Below are positions 1 to 10,935 of a stretch of 64,000 nucleotides of DNA, piece by piece. A program made the translations under genes and the position numbers. Source of the DNA: Terebella lapidaria (taxonomy: Eukaryota; Annelida; Polychaeta; Terebellida; Terebellidae); NCBI GenBank assembly GCA_949152475.1, contig CASCJZ010000001.1, positions 1,251,001-1,315,000 on the forward strand, written 5' to 3'. Each line of letters starts with the position of its first letter. The stretch's first letter is position 1. The notes under the pieces were generated by a model. That model was not told the origin of the DNA and ran no database searches. It saw only the letters and a list, made by a program, of their open reading frames with translations.

Positions 1-5
1 AATGT

Positions 6-870
6 ATGGTATTTTCACCTAAAAGGCGACTCTTTCGAAACAATAAGGACATGTTTATCATGATAATCGAATAGAAATAACCCATGAAACAAAATTTTTA
101 GGCGTCATGATAGACGACAAATTGAACTGGGATTCCCATTTCAGAGCTAAAGTTTCCAAAAGCATCGGTATTTTGTACAAGTCAAGGCACAATCTATTTA
201 CAGATACACTTATAACTATATACAATGCCTTGGTCTTACCATGTTTATCATATTGTATCGTTGTATGGGGTCGTTCATACAATAGAAATACCAACTCAAT
301 TTTATTGCTACAGAAGAAAATTGTTCAACTAATAACTTTTTCTGAATACAGGGCGCATACAAACAACATATTTCTTAAATGTAGGATTTTAAAGTTTGAT
401 TTGTTGTATTCATATTTTACGGGCTACTTATGTTCAAGTTTAGTCAGAATAAACTGCCAATGTTTTATTCTGCATTTTCTTCAAGAAATGACTTCAATCA
501 CGTGTACAATACAAGACAAAAAGCAACTATAGGTCAAATGAGTGTAGATCTTTAATATCTTCTTTCAATGTGAAAATACATGGTCCAAAGATCTGGAATA
601 ACATTCCAAGTAATATCAGAGGTAGTAGAACACTATATGCTTTCAAATCAAAACTGAAAAACCATCTGATCACTCGTCAAAATATCACATACCTGTGTTT
701 CATGTCAATTATTACAAAATTGTGTGTTGTTCTATGATGTTTAGGTTTGAAATCTCCATGTATATATTTTAATTATGTCAATATTTTAGGGCAAAAATAA
801 GCCTTGTGGTTTCATTTTCCCACCCATGTAAATATGTTTATGTTGGGTGAATAAACTACTTATGACTTAT
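6..870 (+). mobile_element. 3' end of a non-LTR (LINE) retrotransposon, decayed
   Basis: The reverse-transcriptase C-terminal region is readable in three pieces. Positions 6-73 encode a segment with VFSPKRR. After a frameshift, 74-532 stay open with FLGVMIDDKLNWDSH and a thumb-like stretch ending PCLSYCIVVWG. A further shifted frame at about 557-700 gives KIHGPKIWNNIPSNIR and FKSKLKNHL. This order is typical of CR1/Jockey/RTE-like LINE polyproteins. It is followed by a short 3' UTR-like tail with AATAAA near 850. The element enters from beyond the left edge, is frameshifted at least twice and is dead. The exact clade cannot be set from this fragment. Confidence 0.75.
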
Positions 871-1790
871 AATAGCAATAGTTAAAGCCATTAACATTAT
901 TGTGTTCACTGAGGAAAAGGTTATAATCAGTAGTGATTTCATGGCTGTAGTACCCCAGATAACTGACATTAATTTGTCTACTTACAACATGCTGTGAACC
1001 TCTTATACTGATTTCAACTTTGAAGTCTGCACATATTTTGAGTAAAAAATAGAAGTTACAGTGAAAATTCTGATCCAGCTTCAATCAATTTAAATACAGT
1101 TTTGGTTAACTTGAAGTTAGAATTTCACAACCGAATTCGAAACATATTGGAGCAAAAATAGACCGTTTTGGGGAAACTTTGGTCTGGCTCCAATCTCATC
1201 ATCTTTAAGAGTGTTTTGGTCAACATTTATTTGGTTGGTTGGAATTTAGACTTCAAAACAAATTTGGTACATTTTTGGAGTGAAAATAAAACTTTTGTTG
1301 GAAATTCTGATTCAGCTTATATTTTATCATCTTGAAATGCAGTTTTGGTCAGGTTTTTGTTGTAATTTCAAGTTGAATCCAAGTTTAGCACATATTGTTA
1401 GTTAAAATGTGATTTATGGTGAGAAGTTTGATCTGGCTCCAATTCTGTTATCTTGAAATGCAGTTTTGGAGACCCTTATTTGCCGGAGATTCAATTTGGC
1501 AGTTTCAAAACCACATGTACTGCTTGATATATCTAGTTAATTTGGAGGACGACTTAACTTGGCGGTTTTTCCCCTACCACCAAATAAATGGTCTGCCAAT
1601 ATTAGTCGTTTTACAGTAACTTAATGAAAAGTTCGATCTGATTCCAATTATGGCTTTCTAAAATAAGTATAACGTGTATGACTGAAGAGCTGAATTGTTG
1701 GGGCTACCTGGTACCATCCAACTCAGTTTGCAAACTTTAACCTGACTGAAAATTTTGCAAAGTTCAGCTTCATTTCTGTTTTTTTTGCAG
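871..1790. repeat. Degenerate copies of a ~121-bp repeat (1085-1640) and flanking AT-rich DNA
   Basis: Phrases such as GATCTGGCTCCAATTCTGTT and CTTGAAATGCAGTTTTGG recur at roughly 120-base spacing between 1085 and 1640. They match the better-preserved tandem array at about 51.98-52.96 kb. The copies here are diverged and partly deleted. No gene is seen. A polypyrimidine tract and CAG at 1775-1790 form a good 3' splice site directly before the first Helentron coding exon. Confidence 0.6.
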
Positions 1791-3755
1791 ATTCTAAATT
1801 CCATCGTCATGGGAAAGAAGAAAGCGAGTGCTTTGAAAAGAACTGCCAGGTTGGCGAAGGTTTGTACCACAACAATCACAGTCTTCAATAATGTTTGAAT
1901 ATTTGCGGAATGCACTATGCAATGTGGTTAATAGTTTTCAAGCCTTAATGCATATTGATTTATATTATCATGATAAATCGGTCTTAAAATGAACCTATGT
2001 ACAGACTAGAATGACATATTGTTACAGGAATCCATTCTGTAGTAAGATGCATTGTATGAGTAAAATCAACTGTTATCATATTAAAGTAAATGATAATGTA
2101 TTTTTCCTTTTTTAATTTTCTTTTTTAATGTATCTCTTCTTTTGCAGAACTTGAGGGCAATCGACGAGGCGAGGGGCCTGGGGGAGCGTTCACCACGACC
2201 AGACGAGGATGACGCTCCAGGTGTGGGTGCTAAGGGAGCCCCCGGGGACAGTTACCCCGTCAACAAACTCGAGGGTGGTGACCTCGTGCACAAAGAACCA
2301 CGAGAGGATTCAAAACCTCAAGAGGAGGGTAACCTCGTGAAAAAACAACCATTCAGTGAGGAGGGTAACCTCGTGAAAAAACAACCACTATATCGACAAA
2401 AACGACTTCAATACCAAAACGTCGAATCTGAATCTCAAATCTCGAATACCTCTTGCACAAACAACAAATCTATCCATGAAAATCGGACAAAGTGCTGGCC
2501 AAATTTTCAGAATAACACTCAAGATGAGCCTTCAACTTCTGGCAGTACGAATGCTTCTCGACAACTGTCAGATAATTTTGTGCCAGTTAGAACATCCAGC
2601 ACTGTAAAAGCCAAACCTGTAAAAGATCGTATAAGTGGTATTTGTGGCGGTCCAGAATTTCCTCATGAGTTTGGTTTTAGTCTACGAAATGCCGTGGCTG
2701 ATGGTCTGGTACAAGCGAAGTATATTCTTTTGATGATTGGTAGCAATTGTATAGCAATAGCTAAATCTAGCAGACATTATGTGTTAATTGACTCTCATGC
2801 AAGAGATTGTAACGGACGACTAGCTGAGTCTGGCAAGGCAGTAATGCTTAAATTTAGAAGCATGGAAATGTTGTGTTCCCACCTTCTAGATGTGGCTTCT
2901 CCAAGCGCTAGAGATTTCCCATTTGAAATACAACCAGTGGCAATTCATTCAGAAGAGGCTAACACACTAAAAACTGTCACTGATATATCAATGCGAAATT
3001 ATATGGATGACCAAGCTGAAAAGGCCAAACTTTTCAAACCACAAAAAACTATCGGCCCAACAAAAGACAAAAAAAGGAAGCTATACTTCAAGAACTTGAG
3101 GAACGAATATCGACAGAATGAAGATTTCAGAGATGGGGAACGATCACGTGAAAGATATCAAAAACGTAGAGTGAGAACAGACGAACAGTTCAGAGATGGG
3201 GAACGAGCCAAAGAAAGGTCTCAGAAACGTAAATCTAGAATGGACGAAATGTTCAGAGAAAAAGAAAAGACACAGAAACGTAGAGTCAGAACAGATGAAG
3301 AGTTCAGAGATAAGGAACGAACCAAAGAAAGGTCTCAGAAACGTAAATCTAGAATGGACGAAATGTTCAGAGAAAAAGAAAAGACACAGAAACGTAGAGT
3401 CAGAACAGATGAAGAGTTCAGAGATGAGGAACGAACCAAAGAAAGGTCTCAGAAACGTAAATCTAGAATGGACGAAATGTTCAGAGAGAAAGAAAAGACA
3501 CAGAAACGTAGAGTCAGAACAGATGAAGAGTTCAGAGATGAGGAACGAACCAAAGAAAGGTCTCAGAAACGTAAATCTAGAATGGACGAAATGTTCAGAG
3601 AAAAAGAAAAGACACAGAAACGTAGAGTCAGAACAGATGAAGAGTTCAGAGATAAGGAACGAACCAAAGAAAGGTGGCAAAAAGAACAAAAAAGAAAATG
3701 TGATTTTTTCAAAGAAACTGAACGCGTTGTCAGAAAACAAAAACGTCTCAATTAA
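1791..3755 (+). CDS. Helentron ORF, part 1: short first exon spliced to a peptidase-like domain and Lys/Arg repeat
   Basis: Exon 1791-1859 follows an acceptor and has ATG at 1809 (MGKKKASALKRTARLAK). A GT donor at 1860 and an acceptor ending at 2147 join it in phase 0 to an open frame 2148-3755. A segment around 2640-2920 contains YVLIDSHARD followed by GKAVMLKF. This resembles the His-side half of the herpesvirus-M48-type/OTU-like cysteine peptidase domains that accompany many marine-invertebrate Helitrons. The Cys-side half is not recognisable, so peptidase activity is doubtful. The C-terminal part is a very basic repeat (3165-3690). The frame ends at TAA 3753-3755, but the same frame is open again from 3756 to 9185. 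The two parts were therefore probably one protein, or are linked by readthrough. The splice is inferred from consensus sites and phase. Confidence 0.6.
3165..3690 (+). repeat. 114-bp (38-residue) in-frame tandem repeat in the Helentron protein
   Basis: About 4.5 direct copies, each 114 bp. They encode a highly charged unit that begins RRVRTDEEFRDKERTKERSQ and contains KSRMDEMFREKEKTQK. Copies differ by a few substitutions only, and the unit is a multiple of three, so the frame is kept. The composition suggests a charged alpha-helical or nucleic-acid-binding linker between the peptidase-like and zinc-finger/Rep regions. No catalytic motif is present. Confidence 0.9.
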
Positions 3756-6700
3756 TCAAAACAAAAAGTTGAACAACGAAATGACAGAAAGAGAAAATCA
3801 CAGAAACGAAAGTCCTCTGATTTCGTGTGTCATGAAAATTCTTCCAAAAGACGAAAATTATTCGGAAATAGCCTGGATGATTGCATTGAAAACTTCCATG
3901 TCAAGATAGCAGAGGGTCCTGTTTATGTGTGTTGTTGTTGTCGTCAAACTTGTTTTAGAGAAGCTGTTCAAAAATCGTTCAGAATTTTATTGTCTTCATC
4001 TGACAACATTCTTGTTGAAAAATGTATTTTAAATTTTTGTGATCAAAGGGACAATCCTGGAGAATGGATATGTAAAACTTGCTATGGATCTATAAAATCT
4101 GGTAAAATTCCCAAACTCTCTATGGCAAATAACATGGTGTTTCCCGAGAAACCAAAGGAACTAGACCTTTTCCCGCTCGAAGAAAGACTCGTTGCTTTGC
4201 GTATTCCTTTCATGCAAATCAGAGAATTACCTAGAGGTGGTCAGCTGTCGATCCGTGGTAATATTGTCAATGTTCCCTGTGATATCGAACCAACTATACG
4301 TACTCTGCCGAGAAATTTGTCTGAAAGTAAAACAATTTCTGTGCAACTTAAAAAGAAAGTTTCTTTTGCCAGCTCAGTATTTACAGAAAATATTCGCCCT
4401 CAAAAAGTGTTGAATGCTGTAAAGTACCTCCTAGATACTAGTCCTTTATACAAATCTCAGAATATCTCTCTTGACGACGAATGGACTGACAAAATAACCA
4501 GTGACAATGATATTGAAACATTGGAGTTAACTGGTGTGGCAGGTGATATATCAAATGATGTCAATATGACAGAACAGGAAGATACTGAACAGCCTCCCCA
4601 AGATAGTGATGACGATGACAATTTCAGTGAACTTGACGAGCGAGAACAAGTCATGGGTAACATGGACACATTACTAGATGATGGGGACGCTTTTGATGAT
4701 AACAGAGTCTACACATTTGCTCCTGGAGAAGACCAGACACCCATTGCCATGTTTCAAGATGAAAATTCTGAATATTTAGCTTTCCCAACAATTTTTTGCG
4801 GTCAGAAACGTCCTGATAATTCTGAAAGAGAAAGGCTTGTGCATTACAGTGACATTTGTAAATGGGAGCTCCGTTCTGAAGATCGTAGAGTAGCTATGTC
4901 CGTGCCCAATTTATTTTACAAGATGAAAAAGAATCAGTTGAAGCAAGTTAAAGATAAAATAGGACTTGCAGTTCGTAGATGCAAAATGGGTTCTAAACAA
5001 ATGACTGCCGGTGCTTTATTGAGACCAGATGCATTCAAAAATTTAGTAAATTTAGATGAGGGCTTCTACATTTTCAAATCCATTAGAAATTCCCCAGCAT
5101 ACCTCGAAAAAAGAAAGAAGGATGTGTTTGCAATGATACGACAACTTGGCTTGCCAACATGGTTTGCATCGTTTTCTGCAGCAGACACAAAATGGCCAGA
5201 TTTACTTAAAATAATTGGAAAATTGGTGGACAAGAAAGAATATACAAATGCTGAAATTGATGAAATGGACTGGACAGAACGAACAAGGCTCTTACAATCA
5301 GACCCTGTTACATGTGCTAGATATTTTAACAATCGGGTTTCACTTTTTATAAATTCAGTCCTGAAAAGTGACCATACTCCTATTGGGAAAATTACAGATT
5401 ACTTTTATCGAGTAGAATTTCAACAGAGAGGCTCACCTCACATTCACATGCTTATTTGGGTAGAAAATGCACCTGTTTTTGGAGAAAGTGAAAACTCAGA
5501 AATCGTGAAGTTCATTGACCAATATGTATCATGCTCCAGTAAAGTCCCTGATTCTGAACAAATATTCAAGGGTCAAATGCACAAGCACTCCAAAACATGT
5601 AGGAAATATGGTAAAGCTATATGTCGGTTTGGGTATCCAATACCACCAATGCCAAGAACTATGATATTGATGCCCGTGGATAACACGACAAACACCAGCG
5701 ATCACACTGATTCAGATTCGGATGATACTGATTCAATTGCTGAAAGGCTTAAAAGAATTCAAGCCATGTTAGTTGATAATAAAGATGATATCAAAAGATC
5801 ATTTAAAGAATTCTTATGTGACCTCCACATGACAGAATCCCAGTATATAAAAGCTATACGTAGTTCCATAACAGATGCTAAAATATACTTGAAACGTGAT
5901 CCTTGTGACATAAGGGTAAATGCTTACTGTAAACAGTTACTATCAGCATGGAAGGCCAATCATGATCTGCAATTCATACTAGATCCCTATGCATGTGCGA
6001 TGTATATTGTCAATTATATCAACAAGTCTCAGAAGGGAATGAGCGCTTTATTGGATCGAGCATGCAAAGAAACCAGAGCAGGCAATATGGACATAAAAGA
6101 AAGTGTTCGGCACATTGGAAATATGTTTCTAAAAAGTGTAGAAGTTTGTGCTCAAGAAGCTGTGTATCTTGTTTTACAGTTACCACTTTCAAAATGTACC
6201 AGAGATGTAATATTCATAAACACATCCCCACACACAGACCGAATTTTTTTATTGAAAAGTAAAACTGATTTGGAAGAGTTGGATGAAGAATCAACAGATG
6301 TTGAAACAAAGAATATCATCGACAGATATAGTAAACGTCCTGGACAATTAGAAAATTGGTGTCTTGCAGATTATGCATCGAAATTGAATGTTCAGTATAA
6401 TGCTACCAAACCTAAACAAAATGCCACACAGGATGAGGGTCCTGCCGTTGACAAAGAAGCTGATATATATGATGATAACAATGAACTTGATAACAAAGAA
6501 AATGATGAAAACAACAGAAAGGGGAATATCATTTTAGCATTGCCAAATGGTACACTATTCACAAAAAGAGCCAAACCAAAGGTCATTCGATTTGTAAATT
6601 ATAACCGCAAGTCAGACTATGAAAATTACTGTCGGGAAAAGCTGATGCTGTTCTTACCATGGAGAAATGAAGACAAAGATCTGTTGGGAACATTTGACAC

Positions 6701-9185
6701 GTATGAGGCACATTTCAAAGCAGTTGAACAAGCAATTGGTCGAAAGTACCGAGACTATGCAAACTACACAGAAATACTAGATGAGGTTGCTGAAAAATCC
6801 CATAACTTTCATGACGAAGAAGTCTATGACAATCTCATACCTGGTGCCCAAGAAGAAAATGCATTAGATGAAGAGATTGGTTCAACAGAAAGCCAAAAAT
6901 ACATATATTTTGACCCGAATCAATGCTCACAAATGCAGTCTGATTTTGTAGGTGATACTATTGGATCAACAAGTTCAGTGGCCAATGAGATATCCGTACC
7001 CAATAGACTTCCTCAAGCTGTATATTTGCAATTAGTCCGGTCTCTCAATCGAAAACAAAGAGAATTTTTTTTACACGTTGTCCACTGGATAAAAACCAAA
7101 GAAGAGCCATTAAGGGTTATATTGACTGGCGGCGCCGGTATTGGAAAATCTGTAGTTACCAATACATTATATCAAACACTACATCGTTACCTTTGTTCTT
7201 CTGAAGGTGAAAATCCACTTGATTGTCGAATACTCCTCTTGGCTCCAACTGGTAAAGCTGCTTTCGGTATCCGTGGAACAACTATACATTCCGCATTGTT
7301 CCTACCAGTGAGTCAAGGTTATAAAGTTTGTAAACCACTAGACACGGAAAAGCTGAACACTCTTCGAACAAAGTATCGAAATCTTTCTGTAGTCTTCATT
7401 GATGAAGTATCTATGGTCGGCCATGACATGCTTAATTTCATAAACCTAAGATTGCAGCAAATCAAAGGAAATACCAAGGTCTTCGGTGGAGTCCACATGA
7501 TACTAATTGGTGACTTGTGTCAGTTACAGCCTGTAGGTGATGGTTGGATATTCAAAGACTTGACTTCTGGATATGGACCACTTGCAACAAATCTGTGGAA
7601 GGAGTATTTCTCTGCTTTTGAACTTGATGAGATCATGAGACAGAAAGATGACCAGCAGTTTGCGTTATTGCTGAATCGCTTGCGAGAAGGTAAACATACT
7701 CAGAATGATATTGACACACTAAAAGAAAGACAATGCGAACCAGAAGACGAGTCCAAATTACTTGACTTACCTCATTTATTCACAACTAATGCAATGGTGA
7801 ACAAATTCAACAGTTCTCTCTTTGACAAAAGTTTGAACCAAAAAGTGACTATACCTGCTTTAGATTCTATTTTAGGTGATTTTGCAAATGATGTCAAAGA
7901 AAGAATAATTCTGACAGTAACTACTGATCCAACTAGGACAGCAGGCTTACACAATCCTCTTAGAGTGTCACCCGGATTACGATATGAGGTTGTTGCAAAT
8001 ATATCTGTTGATGATGGGCTAACAAATGGCTCTGGTTGTGTCCTAAAACATATCGAATATAAGATGAACACCACAACAAGGCCAAGTATTTTGTGGGTCC
8101 ACTTTGATAACGAGAAAATTGGCAAAGATCAGAGACGAAAATATCGAGCATTATATTCTCCCCAAATTTCACCAGAATGGACACCAATTTTCGACATTAA
8201 GCGAAAGTTTACTGTGCGGAAAAATGTACATGCTGTCCGAATACAGTTTCCTCTAAGGTCTGCAGCAGCCAAAACAGTTCACAAAGCTCAAGGAGAAACA
8301 TTGCCAAAGGTTGTTGTTCACTTGGGGTCAACTCGAAGAGACAATATTCATTATGTGGCACTAAGTAGAGCACAGAATATTGCAAATCTCCATATCTTAG
8401 AACTGAATGAAGACAAAATAGCAACGTGTGATGCTGTTACAAAAGAATTGGAGAGACTAAGACAAGATGCTGCTGTTAACTGTGTTAAGCTCTGCTATAC
8501 ACCCCTGTATCAGATGAACACAAACACCTTCAAGATCGTCTTTCATAATGCACGATCAGTTCATGCTCATTTTCAAGATATAATGGCAGATGCGAATTTT
8601 ATATATGCTGATGTTGTTTCATTTGCAGAATCCAGATTAACTGAAAATGATCCAGATGTTAGTTATAACTTCGATCATTTCATTCCTCTCAGAAATGACG
8701 AAGCAATAGACAGCACATCACTATGTAGACCTCATCATGGTTTGCTTTCTCTTGTCCAAAAGAAGCACTCTGACCATTTTCTTATCTTCAGCCACTTCAG
8801 TTCTGTGTCATTGGAATTCACTTTTATCAAAACCGGTGACTTGTCCAATCCTGTTCAAATAGTGTTTTTATACAGATCACCTGCATTTTCATTTGAGATG
8901 TTCAAAGGTATAATGACGAAAGAATTATTGCGTATTGTTGACCCCACAATCAATCTAGTTATTATGGGAGATTTTAATTTTGATCATCGTGACAAGTCAC
9001 ATGCTGGTCTAGGACAATATATGAACAATACTTTCAATTGTATAAGCATAATGGATTCACCAACAACAGATCATGGCTCAACATTAGATTTAATATTCAC
9101 AAACATGAACTCTGTATCAACGACTACAGTAGAATGTCCTTGGTCTGATCACAAAGCAATAGTTGCATGCATCAATGAAATATAG
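3756..9185 (+). CDS. Helentron Rep-helicase-endonuclease polyprotein
   Basis: This is a continuously open frame of about 1.8 kaa, in the same frame as the preceding ORF. Residues below are counted from 3825. An N-terminal Cys cluster (VCCCCRQTC, later WICKTCYGSIKSGKIPKL) matches the DUF6570-like domain that precedes Helitron Rep. The HUH nickase has HIH at 539-541 and the tyrosine pair Y727/Y731 (YIVNYINK). The PIF1-like SF1 helicase has Walker A GGAGIGKS at 1102-1109, DEVSM at 1193-1197, GDLCQLQPVG, and a C-terminal VHKAQGETL plus YVALSRAQ. An AP-type endonuclease/exonuclease/phosphatase domain starts near 1570 with N1575 (HNARSV), E1602 (AESRL), D1716 (MGDFNFD), STLDLIF and D1775-H1776 (SDHKAI). 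All visible catalytic residues are present. A C-terminal endonuclease defines the Helentron/Helitron2 type. Function: rolling-circle-like transposition in the nucleus. The only clear lesion is the upstream TAA at 3753; the true start codon is uncertain. Confidence 0.9.
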   Translation, partial: SKQKVEQRNDRKRKSQKRKSSDFVCHENSSKRRKLFGNSLDDCIENFHVKIAEGPVYVCCCCRQTCFREAVQKSFRILLSSSDNILVEKCILNFCDQRDNPGEWICKTCYGSIKSGKIPKLSMANNMVFPEKPKELDLFPLEERLVALRIPFMQIRELPRGGQLSIRGNIVNVPCDIEPTIRTLPRNLSESKTISVQLKKKVSFASSVFTENIRPQKVLNAVKYLLDTSPLYKSQNISLDDEWTDKITSDNDIETLELTGVAGDISNDVNMTEQEDTEQPPQDSDDDDNFSELDEREQVMGNMDTLLDDGDAFDDNRVYTFAPGEDQTPIAMFQDENSEYLAFPTIFCGQKRPDNSERERLVHYSDICKWELRSEDRRVAMSVPNLFYKMKKNQLKQVKDKIGLAVRRCKMGSKQMTAGALLRPDAFKNLVNLDEGFYIFKSIRNSPAYLEKRKKDVFAMIRQLGLPTWFASFSAADTKWPDLLKIIGKLVDKKEYTNAEIDEMDWTERTRLLQSDPVTCARYFNNRVSLFINSVLKSDHTPIGKITDYFYRVEFQQRGSPHIHMLIWVENAPVFGESENSEIVKFIDQYVSCSSKVPDSEQIFKGQMHKHSKTCRKYGKAICRFGYPIPPMPRTMILMPVDNTTNTSDHTDSDSDDTDSIAERLKRIQAMLVDNKDDIKRSFKEFLCDLHMTESQYIKAIRSSITDAKIYLKRDPCDIRVNAYCKQLLSAWKANHDLQFILDPYACAMYIVNYINKSQKGMSALLDRACKETRAGNMDIKESVRHIGNMFLKSVEVCAQEAVYLVLQLPLSKCTRDVIFINTSPHTDRIFLLKSKTDLEELDEESTDVETKNIIDRYSKRPGQLENWCLADYASKLNVQYNATKPKQNATQDEGPAVDKEADIYDDNNELDNKENDENNRKGNIILALPNGTLFTKRAKPKVIRFVNYNRKSDYENYCREKLMLFLPWRNEDKDLLGTFDTYEAHFKAVEQAIGRKYRDYANYTEILDEVAEKSHNFHDEEVYDNLIPGAQEENALDEEIGSTESQKYIYFDPNQCSQMQSDFVGDTIGSTSSVANEISVPNRLPQAVYLQLVRSLNRKQREFFLHVVHWIKTKEEPLRVILTGGAGIGKSVVTNTLYQTLHRYLCSSEGENPLDCRILLLAPTGKAAFGIRGTTIHSALFLPVSQGYKVCKPLDTEKLNTLRTKYRNLSVVFIDEVSMVGHDMLNFINLRLQQIKGNTKVFGGVHMILIGDLCQLQPVGDGWIFKDLTSGYGPLATNLWKEYFSAFELDEIMRQKDDQQFALLLNRLREGKHTQNDIDTLKERQCEPEDESKLLDLPHLFTTNAMVNKFNSSLFDKSLNQKVTIPALDSILGDFANDVKERIILTVTTDPTRTAGLHNPLRVSPGLRYEVVANISVDDGLTNGSGCVLKHIEYKMNTTTRPSILWVHFDNEKIGKDQRRKYRALYSPQISPEWTPIFDIKRKFTVRKNVHAVRIQFPLRSAAAKTVHKAQGETLPKVVVHLGSTRRDNIHYVALSRAQNIANLHILELNEDKIATCDAVTKELERLRQDAAVNCVKLCYTPLYQMNTNTFKIVFHNARSVHAHFQDIMADANFIYADVVSFAESRLTENDPDVSYNFDHFIPLRNDEAIDSTSLCRPHHGLLSLVQKKHSDHFLIFSHFSSVSLEFTFIKTGDLSNPVQIVFLYRSPAFSFEMFKGIMTKELLRIVDPTINLVIMGDFNFDHRDKSHAGLGQYMNNTFNCISIMDSPTTDHGSTLDLIFTNMNSVSTTTVECPWSDHKAIVACINEI

Positions 9186-9520
9186 AAATCTTCAAAGTAC
9201 ATGTACTTGTATGATTCAGGCGCCACATACGGGTAATGGGGGTTTATAGAGTACAGCCTGGCCCCTCCAAAATGATGGGAAACATGTCCACCCGTAATGG
9301 GTGGACACGTTGGGGTGGGTAGGCTATACAGCAGCATGACCCCTCTGGTGTGGGTGGGATTAATAGTTCTTAATAACTATAAAATACTTTGCCATATGGT
9401 GCTGTATGCCATATGTACCGGTACATCAGTACATGTCTTGATTTCATTCCAATTATATCTCTTGAAGAACAGTCATTGTAATTGTATCAAGCCAGCATGT
9501 GTTGTTGCTGGGTGCATATT

Positions 9521-9576
9521 CTTGATATTGTTCGCATCTTCTATGATTCTTGATATTGTTCGCATCTTCTATGATG
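9521..9576. repeat. 28-bp direct duplication
   Basis: Two adjacent copies beginning CTTGATATTGTTCGCATCTT, each 28 bp and identical apart from the last base. It is probably a recent slippage or gene-conversion event in non-coding DNA. Confidence 0.85.
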
Positions 9577-10792
9577 TAAATATTCGAAAGAGGGGTCATA
9601 GTTTTGGGGTATATATTCATGTACTATTCAACATGTATACTATTTCTTCAAATTTTTTTTCATAATTTGGTACTGGATATTGCTGCTTGTTATGACTTAT
9701 TTGAATTTTTATTGGCTTGTGTGTGATAAATTATTAATTTTGTTTGAATCATTTGTGTTGGAAGAACGATAATTCAAAATTGTAAATATATCAGATCAGT
9801 GATTTCATTTATGTATTGTTGCTACATGTAGATGTATATTGTTCACATTTCTGAGCTTGTGTTAACTTTATTTATTTTGTGAGGATTCTCCACAGCCAAT
9901 GCCACTAGGGGGTTTCCTCAGTGCATATGTACAACAAGTGCGAAACTATATACAAATCACGATTACATACAAAACACTGGAACGAGCAAATATAACTTGG
10001 GCTTTCAAATACATATTCTGAAGCTCTAAACATACTTGGCTGAGCAACAATACAGCGATAAGTTAAGTGAATTATGTAAATCGTTTCGTTAAATAAATAT
10101 AGTCATGAACTGCTTGGAAAACACTTATATTATCTTGGAATGTAATATCATTGAAACCATGTAATAAGGAATGGATTAAGTTGTTATCTTCTGATTTATC
10201 AGTTGGTATAATTTAGCTGTAGTGGACCCCTGGAGCAATGATTGAACGACAATGATTGAACGAATTTTTTTAAGTAAGGAGCTGTAAATGCTTCTGAACT
10301 ATGTACTATTTAACATACATGTATATTTCTCATTATTTTTAGCATCAAATAACTTGCTTGGTATAAATTATATGGATGTCTGGGATAATGTCACTGAAAC
10401 TAATTGTGTTTTCAATATTGCATAACATGGTACATGTACATGTAAATTTGGTGGTGGCCAATGCAGTTGTAGTTATATTGACATATGGTGGTACATGTAT
10501 ATAAACTGTGGTTTACACAAATGTGGTAAAGGAACAGGGTCAAATATATACCAATGAACTATATCTACAGTTCAGACAATATTTCAAATACAATTTATTC
10601 TCATGAATGATATGTGCAATGTGAATGTAAAGTTCACTGCTATATTGAACACTGCTGTCTACATGTTTAATAATATAGTATGATTTATATGAGCTCATTT
10701 GTCTGGGTGTTACACTTCATCACTGTGAAATATTATATGTTAATTTCACCTCTTGAATGGTCAGGCTGAATGGTTTCATGCACAATATCATT

Positions 10793-10935
10793 CATGTTGT
10801 CAGTGGCCAGGCTATAAACGCTTGCGTTCACAACATCATTATAACTCCTGTGGCCAGGCTATAAACGTTTGCGTCCACAATATTCATATCATCATCTCCA
10901 CAGTGCATGGCCATGCTATGAATGCCTGCGTCTCA
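10793..10935. repeat. Three imperfect ~60-bp tandem copies
   Basis: Three copies centred on GTGGCCAGGCTATAAACG followed by a variable (C/T)TTGCGTYCACAA part. The third copy is more diverged (CATGGCCATGCTATGAATGC). No coding role is apparent. Confidence 0.6.

Noticed and set aside
3144..3740. 198-codon minus-strand ORF in the Helentron
   Set aside because: Shadow of the Lys/Arg repeat on the opposite strand.
3756..9185. Cellular PIF1 helicase gene
   Set aside because: Fusion to HUH-Rep and a C-terminal endonuclease identifies a Helitron protein, not host PIF1.
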